Source: Planctomyces sp. SH-PL14
GTDB taxonomy: Bacteria > Planctomycetota > Planctomycetia > Planctomycetales > Planctomycetaceae
Length of the DNA stretch: 64,000 bases
Reading direction: 5' to 3'
Assembly: GCF_001610835.1 (NCBI RefSeq)
Contig: NZ_CP011270.1
Location: 6,714,001 to 6,778,000 of the forward strand
In this document: piece by piece, positions 9,264 to 16,480 of the stretch
Numbering within the stretch: position 1 is the first letter of the stretch
Layout of the letters: every line of letters starts with the position of its first letter
The notes under the pieces: generated by a model
Databases searched by the model: none
Told to the model about the DNA's origin: nothing
What the model saw: only the letters and a program-made list of their open reading frames with translations
Position numbers and translations under genes: made by a program

Positions 9264-10787
9264 TCATTTCGCCAAAGCCCGCTTCAGCACGTTGGCCGTA
9301 ATCTTCTGCACACGCTCATCCGGCCCGTGCGGCCGACTCCAGTGCGACCACGGCAACACGTGGCCCGGCGGAGTCGAGAGCCCCTGGACCCAGAAGATCG
9401 TTGAGGCGTTGAACACCACGTTCCCCTTCGGCCCGGTATAGACCGTGGCGGTCCACTGCTGCGGCTGCACGCCGCCGACCCACGCCGTTCCGCCGCCGAC
9501 AACTTCCAGTCCAGGGATGTCCGCCGGCTGCCCGTGGTACTCCCAGCCGATGAGGCCGGGGATCCGGTCCCCCTTCTTCATCCCGGTCCCTTCGAAGATC
9601 CAGTGCTCGGGCTTCGTGCAGATCCAGTCGCCGCCGCCGTTGACCGGCTCAATGTTCCGGGCCCCCATCAGGAGCCCCTCGTCGGGACCGCGCTCGGGGA
9701 AGGGGCCGTTGTCCTTCTCCCGCCCGACGGCGTAATCGTTGTCCGCTCCGTAGGGGCCGCCGCGGAACATGATCCGGTGCGGCCGGCCATCGGCACTGTC
9801 GCGGTACGGCGTGACCCAGCAGATCGAGTTCCCGGAGAGGAACATCAGGCTCACCCCCTCGTCCCGCATCTTTTCGACGCTGCGGAACTGACGGATGTCC
9901 CAGTATTCGTCATGCCCCACGCTCACGAACGTCTTGCACTTGAGTCCGCGGTCCGGCGTCAGCAGGTCGCTGTTCGTGCAATAGGTGACGTCATAGCCAT
10001 GCTGTTCGAGCCAATAGGCCATCGGGAATTCGAGCGGGAGGTATTCCCCGGCTCCCACCGTCAGCGGATCGTTCACGACGCCGTCGAACTGTGCCTCGCG
10101 GCCGTACGGGCGGTCGAAGCTGACGTCGGCCCACGGGCCCTGGTTCCCCTTGGGGTGGGTGTAGACCGAGTAGTTGTCCGGCCAGCGGTTGTAGGCTTGC
10201 CAGGTGTTGTCGGAGCACTGGAAGAGGATGTCGGCCGGCCGGTCGTCGGTCACGATGAAGATAACGTAGCTCTGCCAGTACGGCTCGTTCTCGGCCTGCG
10301 GAACGGTCGTCAACCGGCCGAGGTACACACCGCTGAGCCAGTCTTTCGGGATGGTCAACTTGTGTGAAACGTCCCACCGGCACTCATGGAGGTTCTTCTC
10401 GCCCGGCTTGGGTGTTGGCTGAGTCTTCCCTTCGAGCGGTCCGACCTTCGTCATCAGCCGTGCCCCCCGTCCGCCGTAGTAGCCGGTCCGGAACACCTCG
10501 AGGGTGTAGGGGAGGGGAGGATTGGTCGAGACGCAGATCTCGACGGTCTCGCCCGCCTTGACACTCTGTTGCCGGCAATAGCCCTCGATCCACGGCGAAC
10601 GGAACTTGCCGCCATCGACGCGGACGCGGGTCAACTGCCAGTCGGTCGACCCGGTCTGCTGGTTTTCGGCGACGATAGGAGACTCCGCTCGGACCTGCCG
10701 TGGTGCTCCGCAGGCAATGGCGAGCAGGAGGAAGAGGAGCGACCGAACCCGGTAGGGGGGAACGGCTGTCTGATGAATGTTCAGCAT
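9264..10787 (-). CDS. Secreted N,N-dimethylformamidase large-subunit-like protein (507 aa)
   Basis: A signal peptide covers about residues 1-34 (hydrophobic SLLFLLLAIACGA, cut near VRA/ES). The mature protein resembles the C-terminal domain of N,N-dimethylformamidase beta subunits: WQAYNRWPDNYSVY, a long central part with FVSVGHDEYWDIRQF, and LMFLSGNSICWVTPYR. An Ig-like N-terminal segment (EVFRTGYYGGRGARLM) is also typical. In characterised enzymes this chain hydrolyses formamides, but many planctomycete homologues are secreted and uncharacterised, so the substrate is open. The gene is monocistronic on the minus strand with repeat copies on both sides. Confidence 0.78.
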   Translation of the reverse strand: MLNIHQTAVPPYRVRSLLFLLLAIACGAPRQVRAESPIVAENQQTGSTDWQLTRVRVDGGKFRSPWIEGYCRQQSVKAGETVEICVSTNPPLPYTLEVFRTGYYGGRGARLMTKVGPLEGKTQPTPKPGEKNLHECRWDVSHKLTIPKDWLSGVYLGRLTTVPQAENEPYWQSYVIFIVTDDRPADILFQCSDNTWQAYNRWPDNYSVYTHPKGNQGPWADVSFDRPYGREAQFDGVVNDPLTVGAGEYLPLEFPMAYWLEQHGYDVTYCTNSDLLTPDRGLKCKTFVSVGHDEYWDIRQFRSVEKMRDEGVSLMFLSGNSICWVTPYRDSADGRPHRIMFRGGPYGADNDYAVGREKDNGPFPERGPDEGLLMGARNIEPVNGGGDWICTKPEHWIFEGTGMKKGDRIPGLIGWEYHGQPADIPGLEVVGGGTAWVGGVQPQQWTATVYTGPKGNVVFNASTIFWVQGLSTPPGHVLPWSHWSRPHGPDERVQKITANVLKRALAK

Positions 10788-10924
10788 CGTTGTCGATCAG
10801 GCGGGAGACGCTCGTTCGCGTCGGGAAGGACTTGGCAGCGGCGGCGCGTGATGCGTGGCCCAGTCTGGCAAGTCGTCGGTGGTCCATCAAATGTTGTCGA
10901 TGGATTGCCCCGGTCGAGAGCAGG

Positions 10925-11270
10925 CTCGAACCACGTCCTTGCCGGCACGACTATGCTAGCTCAAACCCAACGTGCCACGGTCGTCTAGGGTCAAGGGGGC
11001 CACGCCCCCTTTCCGCCGGAGGCACTTCCATCAGGAACCGTGGTAAGTAACGGATATCCCCTTTGTGGGACCAGCGTTGAGGACTCCCTCAAAATTCACC
11101 CCTGGCGATGCAATCCCCGCGGGTTGATGAGGGGGCATACGACACGTTGTCCGCGTCTGGACACGCACTCCTTCCCGTGATTTCCGACGAGAGGGCCTCC
11201 GGCGGGCAAAGGGCCATAAAAATAACGCAGGCCCCTCTGCACTCCCCACCAGGGGTACCCCCTGGACCCC
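10925..11270 (-). repeat. 330-bp structured interspersed repeat, copy 3 of 11 (long-loop subtype)
   Basis: Near full length, in minus orientation. First stem CCAGGGG/CCCCTGG (7 bp, loop GTA). The left-arm hairpin carries the long AT-rich loop instead of CAC. The right-arm hairpin is AAGGGGGCGTGGCCCCCTT. It is one of only two copies in a divergent promoter interval (start codons at 10787 and 11371), so it could affect dapL or amidase-like gene expression. The rest of the 583-bp interval shows nothing recognisable. Confidence 0.93.
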
Positions 11271-11370
11271 GCCAAATGACGTTATTAGGAATCGTTGCGT
11301 TCACCTCGCCCGCCCCCTAAAACGGGGCCGCATTCGACTGCCGTTCTGTCCCCGAAAGCTCGACCGTTCC

Positions 11371-12603
11371 ATGGCGCAGATCAACGAAAACTACCTCAAG
11401 CTCAAGGCCGGATATCTCTTCCCCGAGATCGCCCGCCGGGTGAAGGCCTTCGCCGAAGCCAATCCTGCTGCCAAGATCATCCGCCTCGGCATCGGCGACG
11501 TCACCGAACCGCTCCCCCCCGCCGTCATCCAGGCGATGCACAAGGCGGTCGACGAGATGGCCGATCGAAACACCTTCAAGGGGTACGGCCCGGAGCAGGG
11601 GTACGACTTCCTCCGGGAAGCGATCGCTAAGCACGACTTCCAGGCCCGTGGCTGCGACATCGCCGCGGACGAGATCTTCGTCTCCGACGGCTCGAAGTGC
11701 GACACGGGGAACATCCTCGACATCTTCGGCGAGAAGAACAAAGTCGCGGTCCTCGACCCGGTCTACCCGGTGTACGTCGACACGAACGTCATGAGCGGCC
11801 GGACCGGCGCCGCGGACGACAGCGGCCGCTACGGTGGACTGGTCTACCTCCCGGCGACGGCAGAGAACGACTTCACGCCGACCCTCCCGAAGGAAAAGGT
11901 CGACCTGATTTATCTCTGCTATCCCAACAACCCGACCGGGACCGTCGCGACGAAGGAGACGCTCCAGCAGTGGGTCGCCTACGCCAAGGCGAACGACGCG
12001 ATCATCCTCTTCGATGCCGCCTACGAGGCGTTCATCACCGATCCGTCGCTCCCGCACTCGATCTATGAGATCGAAGGGGCCAAGGACGTGGCGATCGAGT
12101 TCCGGAGCTTCAGCAAGAACGCGGGCTTCACCGGGACGCGGTGTGCGTTCACGGTCGTGCCGAAGCAGCTCAAGGGGACGACCGCCAGCGGCGAGAAGAA
12201 GGAGATTCATCCGCTCTGGAACCGCCGCCACACGACGAAGTTCAACGGCGTCTCCTACCCGATCCAGAAGGGGGCGGCCGCGGTCTACACCCCGGAAGGG
12301 CAGGCGCAGACGAAGGAACTGATCCAGTTCTACCTGACGAACGCCAAGCTCCTCCGCGAGGGGCTGGAGAAGGTCGGGATCAGCGTCTACGGCGGGGTCA
12401 ACGCCCCGTACATCTGGCTCAAGACCCCCAAGGGAATGAAGAGCTGGGAGTTCTTCGATGAACTCCTCTCGAAGGCCCACCTGGTTGGGACGCCGGGAAG
12501 CGGCTTCGGTGCGTGCGGCGAAGGCTACTTCCGTCTGAGCGCGTTCAACAGCCGGGCGAACATTGAAGAGGCCGTCGCGCGGTTCCAGAAGGTTGTCAGC
12601 TAG
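11371..12603 (+). CDS. dapL: LL-diaminopimelate aminotransferase
   Basis: 410 aa, the usual length of DapL. A class I/II PLP aminotransferase: N-terminal [20 protein letters not shown] and [13 protein letters not shown] are typical of DapL, as are [16 protein letters not shown] and [12 protein letters not shown]. The PLP-binding lysine is K249 in [12 protein letters not shown]. The enzyme converts tetrahydrodipicolinate plus glutamate directly to LL-diaminopimelate in lysine synthesis, bypassing DapC/D/E. Planctomycetes are known to encode this pathway. The gene stands alone, followed by an intrinsic terminator at 12626. No strong Shine-Dalgarno sequence precedes the ATG. Confidence 0.96.
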   Translation: MAQINENYLKLKAGYLFPEIARRVKAFAEANPAAKIIRLGIGDVTEPLPPAVIQAMHKAVDEMADRNTFKGYGPEQGYDFLREAIAKHDFQARGCDIAADEIFVSDGSKCDTGNILDIFGEKNKVAVLDPVYPVYVDTNVMSGRTGAADDSGRYGGLVYLPATAENDFTPTLPKEKVDLIYLCYPNNPTGTVATKETLQQWVAYAKANDAIILFDAAYEAFITDPSLPHSIYEIEGAKDVAIEFRSFSKNAGFTGTRCAFTVVPKQLKGTTASGEKKEIHPLWNRRHTTKFNGVSYPIQKGAAAVYTPEGQAQTKELIQFYLTNAKLLREGLEKVGISVYGGVNAPYIWLKTPKGMKSWEFFDELLSKAHLVGTPGSGFGACGEGYFRLSAFNSRANIEEAVARFQKVVS

Positions 12604-12625
12604 ATCCGCGAGGGAGTGTGCAACG

Positions 12626-12654
12626 CCGGTCCTCGCTCGGGGACCGGTTTTTCT
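12626..12654 (+). terminator. Intrinsic terminator after dapL
   Basis: Perfect 7-bp stem CCGGTCC (12626-12632) / GGACCGG (12641-12647) followed by five T residues. It sits 23 bp after the dapL stop codon and just before the convergent acyltransferase stop. Confidence 0.85.
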
Positions 12655-13502
12655 CAGTGAGCGGCCGTCGGAGTGTCGTTGGACACCGGGCCGTGATGCC
12701 CGTTGCCGTTGCCGTTGACGGCCGGCGTCGGCAGAGCGACGCGTGACGGGACTTCCGCGGGGGCGGCCGCGGGTGAAGATGACGCCTCCCGCTCAAGCTC
12801 GTGCCCGAGTCGCCACGCCTCCGCTTCCGCGTGGCAGGCCACGATCCGGTCCCGGATCAGGGCGACAAGGTCGTCCTGGCGTTCGCGGCTAAAGCTGTCG
12901 ATCGTCTCGACGCTGATCGGCTCGCCGTACACCACGCGAATTCGGCCGGGCCGGGGGAACAGGACGTTCCGCGGGTACGATTCAAAAGCCCCGGAGATTC
13001 CGATCGGAATGACCGGCACGCCCGCCCGCCGGGCGATTGCCAGGAAGCCCGGTTTGAACACGCCGATGGAACCGTCGCGGGTCCGCGTCCCTTCGGGAAA
13101 CAGCCCGACGTAGTAGCCCTGCCGGCAACGCTCGATCGAGAGCCGCATGCTCTCAGTCCCGGCTGCTTCCCGCCGGATCGGCATGACGTAGGTGGCGCGG
13201 AGGATTGAGCCGATCACCGGGACGCGGAACAGGTTGTCCCGGGCCAGGTAGCTGACCGGACGATGCAGTCCGGCGGCGGCGAACAGCGGATCGAGAAAGC
13301 TCTGGTGATTGATGAGGAACAGCGCTCCGCCAGGGGGGAGCCGCTCCAGTCCGCGTACCCGATATCCGAGCCAGAACGTGAAGAAATTCTGCATCAGGAA
13401 CTGGAGCACGCGCCAGGTCCAGTTGCGGTATTGCGGATCAGCGGGTGACGTTCGAGAGCCGGACATCCTGCAGCGCAGCAGAGAGGGGAGGGTGGGCCGC
13501 AT
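12654..13502 (-). CDS. plsC: 1-acyl-sn-glycerol-3-phosphate acyltransferase (PlsC family)
   Basis: The acyltransferase block I NHQSFLDP (H-x4-D) and block III FPEGTRTRDG are intact, as are downstream GVPVIPIGISGAFES and IRVVYGEPI. The enzyme acylates lysophosphatidate (or a related lipid) at the membrane; a hydrophobic segment WRVLQFLMQNFFTFWLGY precedes the catalytic part. The tail is unusual: about 50 residues rich in Ala, Pro, Asn and Gly (AVNGNGNGHH), probably disordered. Two starts are possible, ATG 13502 and ATG 13466; neither has a clear ribosome site. A still longer frame would run into repeat copy 4, so it is unlikely. Confidence 0.88.
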   Translation of the reverse strand: MRPTLPSLLRCRMSGSRTSPADPQYRNWTWRVLQFLMQNFFTFWLGYRVRGLERLPPGGALFLINHQSFLDPLFAAAGLHRPVSYLARDNLFRVPVIGSILRATYVMPIRREAAGTESMRLSIERCRQGYYVGLFPEGTRTRDGSIGVFKPGFLAIARRAGVPVIPIGISGAFESYPRNVLFPRPGRIRVVYGEPISVETIDSFSRERQDDLVALIRDRIVACHAEAEAWRLGHELEREASSSPAAAPAEVPSRVALPTPAVNGNGNGHHGPVSNDTPTAAH

Positions 13503-13572
13503 GGTAGAACGGAGCGTCGCTGCGGGACAGCCCCGATGGTGTTTCGTGAAGGTGGCCGGGCGGAATGGCTGA

Positions 13573-13914
13573 TCGAGCCGCGGCCTTGCCGGCACGGCTC
13601 CCATAGCTCAAACCCAACGTGCTACGGCAGCTGGGGTCAAGGGGGAAACCCCTTGCCGCCGGAGGCGCTTCCATGAGGAACCGTGGAACACAACGGACGC
13701 CCGCTTTGTTGAGCCAGCCATGAGGACTCCCTCAATCTACCCCGCTCGCTTTGCAATCCCCGCGGGTTGGTGAAGGGGCATTCGGAACGGTGGCCGCGCT
13801 TGGACACGTGCTCCTTCAGACATCTCTCGAAGGCCAGGCCTCCGGCGGGCAAGGGGGCCAAGAAAACAACACAGGCCCCCTTGCATCCCCCACCAGGGTG
13901 CTCCTGGACCCGGT
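13573..13914 (-). repeat. 330-bp structured interspersed repeat, copy 4 of 11 (long-loop subtype)
   Basis: Full length, minus orientation. The left-arm hairpin has a 9-bp stem AAGGGGGCC/GGCCCCCTT around a 14-nt T-rich loop. The right arm is AAGGGGTTTCCCCCTT. The first stem has one mismatch. Its 5' end is 28 bp downstream of the stop codon of the co-directional gene at 13942. Confidence 0.94.
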
Positions 13915-13941
13915 TCTTGACGACGGAGTGGCAAGTGTCCT

Positions 13942-14739
13942 CTATCGCAACTCCGCGGCTCCGTTCAGGACCGACACCCGTGGTCCGGACTCGGGAAACC
14001 GGGTCAGCGTGACGATCACCGGCTGCGGCCGGGCGTCGCGGAAGAACTGGACGAACTGCGAGCCGTCCGAGAGGGTCCGGACCATCGCAATCTCGCGGGA
14101 GGAGAACGGAGCGGCCTGCGGATCGCTCTGGCGGAGCTGCGTGGTCCCTTCATGGGCCAGCAGATCGGCGGCAGCCCCGCCGCCCACCTGCTGTACCGCC
14201 ATGACGTTCTGAAGACGGGTCTGGATCGCGGCCAGTCGCTGGAGGTCGGCGATCTGGGGATAACGGCGCGCCAGGAGGCCGACCGCGGGACACTCGACGC
14301 GATGCCGGAATTCTCCGCTCTGGACTTCGATCACGGTCGTCGCGGCACCCGCGACGTCCGGGCGGAGGCCAGTCGTCCGGGCGGACGATTCAATCTCCTG
14401 CCAGAGGATCGGCGTCGAGATCTGGAGCAGTCCGTGCCGCTCCGTCAGCTCGGCCGCCAGGCTGCGAAGCTCAGCGTCGGTCAGGCCGCCTGCGGGAGTC
14501 ACCCGGCGTCCGTCGGTGCTCAGGAAAACGTCGCCGTTATGACGGATGTCGAGGGCCGGGACGGTCGGAACCGGGTTGCCGGGATCGACGAACGTGAGAC
14601 GCAAGAGGGAGGGGGAGGCCGACGGCGTGGCGAGTCCGGCCGGCGGTTCCACGGCCGCCGCAGAGCGCGGCAGGACCATCGGAAACGTGCCGAACAGGCA
14701 ACACAGGAACAGCGCACACCGAGACGGATGGGACATCAT
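13942..14739 (-). CDS. Secreted protein of unknown function (265 aa)
   Basis: A signal peptide is clear (MMSHPSRCALFLCCLFGTFP... ending near SAAAVEPP). The remainder has no motif that I recognise. The segment RLTFVDPGNPVPTVPALDIR and the regularly spaced hydrophobic strands suggest a small beta-rich periplasmic domain; ADLQRLAAIQTRLQNVMAVQQV is a probable helix. ATG codons at 14739 and 14736 both fit. It is followed on the same strand by repeat copy 4 and then plsC, so it is probably a single-gene unit. Confidence 0.7.
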   Translation of the reverse strand: MMSHPSRCALFLCCLFGTFPMVLPRSAAAVEPPAGLATPSASPSLLRLTFVDPGNPVPTVPALDIRHNGDVFLSTDGRRVTPAGGLTDAELRSLAAELTERHGLLQISTPILWQEIESSARTTGLRPDVAGAATTVIEVQSGEFRHRVECPAVGLLARRYPQIADLQRLAAIQTRLQNVMAVQQVGGGAAADLLAHEGTTQLRQSDPQAAPFSSREIAMVRTLSDGSQFVQFFRDARPQPVIVTLTRFPESGPRVSVLNGAAELR

Positions 14740-15002
14740 GTCGATCCGTTGAGGCGTCCTCGCCGTGTCTCGCCGCTTCGGGCCGCTGGACCTGCTCGCC
14801 CGATGGCGTGCTGGTCCGGGATCCGTCGGCAGTGACTTCAGGCCGGACGCTCCCCTACGTGGAAGGAATCCATTCCGCAGATCGTCCGCAGAGAGCGGCG
14901 AAGATTACCGGAAGAGCGACGATCGTCACAACCCGAAGGGTTTTCGCTCGCGCCGTGGACGGATGGATACGTCTTCGTGGCTTCCGGGTGGGACCTGGCG
15001 CA
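14740..15002. other. Intergenic region, nothing recognised
   Basis: About 260 bp between the start of the secreted-protein gene (14739) and the terminator of the Gly/Met-rich gene. No open frame with protein-like features, no repeat copy. It presumably carries the promoter of the 13942-14739 gene. Confidence 0.4.
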
Positions 15003-15033
15003 ACAAAAATCCCCCTGAGAGACTCAGGGGGAT
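15003..15033 (-). terminator. Intrinsic terminator of the Gly/Met-rich protein gene
   Basis: Perfect 11-bp stem ATCCCCCTGAG (15009-15019) / CTCAGGGGGAT (15023-15033) with loop AGA. Read on the minus strand it is followed by TTTTTGTTG. It lies 27 bp after the stop codon at 15060. Confidence 0.93.
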
Positions 15034-15059
15034 TGGGCGATTCAGTCGATTTCTGAAGC

Positions 15060-15923
15060 TCAGTTGCTGTTGCCGGGCGACCGGGTTTCCACGGTGCTGG
15101 CCGGCGTTTCCTGAGTCTGAGCGGCGAGCTCCTTGGCCCGGGCCTGGGCTCCCTGGACGAGCTGATGGGCCGCCACCAGCTGATCGCGGGTGAAGTAGGG
15201 GACGTCGGCCGCGGCAGCGCGGTCGAACATCTTGCTGGCGAGCTGATCCCAGCTCATGTTGCTGGAAAGGTGCCACGCGGCCGCCTGGGCGACATTGCGA
15301 TCGAGCTTGCCCGTGCCGATGGCCGAGCAGAGGACTTTGAGTTCCGGCTTGTCGCTGAACTGCTCAACGGGGACCAGGCGATAGGTCGAGCGGGCCGTCG
15401 GGTTCTTCTTGCCATGCTCGAGGCAGACCGAGTTCATCTGGACCTTGACGGTCTCAGCAGCGGGAATCGAGAAGAATCCCCCACCCATTCCGCCGCCGCC
15501 CATGCCTCCCATTCCACCGCCGCCCATTCCACCCATACCGCCGCCCATTCCGCCGCCCATTGCCTGCTGACCGCCGCCGCCCATTCCGCCCATTCCTCCG
15601 CCACCCATCCCGCCCATTCCGCCGCCGCCCATGCCTCCACCGCCGAACTGCGGGTGGACCTGGATGCCGACGACGGCGTCGGGAAGGACAACGGTGATCG
15701 GCTTGTCGGTGTTGTTCTTGATGAACACGTTGCCGACGAACTCGTTCTGGGGACGCATGACGACGTCGAGCGACTTGCTCTCGATGCCGTCAAACAGCTC
15801 GACCTTTTCGGCCGAGGGGTCGTACTTGGGCTTGGTGATCGGCTTCTTGAATTCGCCCGCGCCGGCCGAAGCCATGCTTGTCAGCAGGGCCAGTCCGAAG
15901 AGAACGCTTCGCTTGAACATCAT
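15060..15923 (-). CDS. Secreted Gly/Met-rich low-complexity protein (287 aa)
   Basis: The signal peptide ends near SMASAGAGEF. A folded N-terminal part (residues about 25-90, with NEFVGNVFIKNNTDKPITVVLPD) is followed by about 55 residues built almost only of Gly and Met in GGMGG/GGGGMGG units (about residues 93-148). A conserved-looking C-terminal domain follows (VQMNSVCLEHGKKNPTARS, AQAAAWHLSSNMSWDQLASK). The C-terminal half resembles domains that sense or bind in other planctomycete secreted proteins, but I cannot name it. GAGG lies about 8 nt before the ATG. It is monocistronic with its own strong terminator, which suggests high expression. Confidence 0.85.
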   Translation of the reverse strand: MMFKRSVLFGLALLTSMASAGAGEFKKPITKPKYDPSAEKVELFDGIESKSLDVVMRPQNEFVGNVFIKNNTDKPITVVLPDAVVGIQVHPQFGGGGMGGGGMGGMGGGGMGGMGGGGQQAMGGGMGGGMGGMGGGGMGGMGGGGMGGGFFSIPAAETVKVQMNSVCLEHGKKNPTARSTYRLVPVEQFSDKPELKVLCSAIGTGKLDRNVAQAAAWHLSSNMSWDQLASKMFDRAAAADVPYFTRDQLVAAHQLVQGAQARAKELAAQTQETPASTVETRSPGNSN

Positions 15924-16157
15924 GACCGATACCTCGTGCCTGCGACGGACGGATGAAACAGGGGGAGACGGGCGGACCGACTGCGCACGAAACGGCGCAA
16001 GGGCGGCGTGGCTCAGTGGATGTTATCGTGCCCGGGAAACCCTCTTCAACGAAATCTTTGGTGGGACCGGGGGATTCGGCCGGAGATCTGTGGGAATGCT
16101 CGCTCTGTTCGGAACGTCCCGCACAAGGCGAATTGCTGGAAACGGTGGGATCCAGCT

Positions 16158-16350
16158 GGGTCCAGGGGCACCCTGGTGGGGGATGCAAGGGGGCAACTCC
16201 CTCTTGCCCGCCGGAGGCTTGGCCGTCGAGAGATGTCTGAAGGAGCACGTATCCAAGCGTGGACACCGTGTCGCATGCCCCCTTACCAACCCGCGGGAAT
16301 TGTACAGCGTGAGGGAGTCCTCAACGCCGGTCTTGTAATCCGGCGGTCCG
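16158..16350 (+). repeat. 330-bp structured interspersed repeat, copy 5 of 11 (3'-truncated)
   Basis: Contains the first stem (CCAGGG/CCCTGG), the left-arm hairpin (GGGGGCAACTCCCTC), the central hairpin (GTATCC/GGACAC) and CCGCGGG. Similarity fades after GAGTCCTCAACGCCGG near 16330, so the right arm and tail are missing. It lies between divergent start codons at 15923 and 16481. Confidence 0.88.
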
Positions 16351-16480
16351 TTCCAAACTCGGTCCGAAACCTGCGATCCATTGGACTTTTCGGATGGGGT
16401 GGGGCATGCTCAACGGGTGATCCGTGCGGGGATTCGGGAAAATCCGATCTCCGGCGCGGTCTCTCAGGGGAGTCAGACGC

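Noticed and set aside
15480-15650. DNA minisatellite at the Gly/Met tract
   Set aside because: It is in frame within a gene with signal peptide and terminator, so it is explained as coding repeat.
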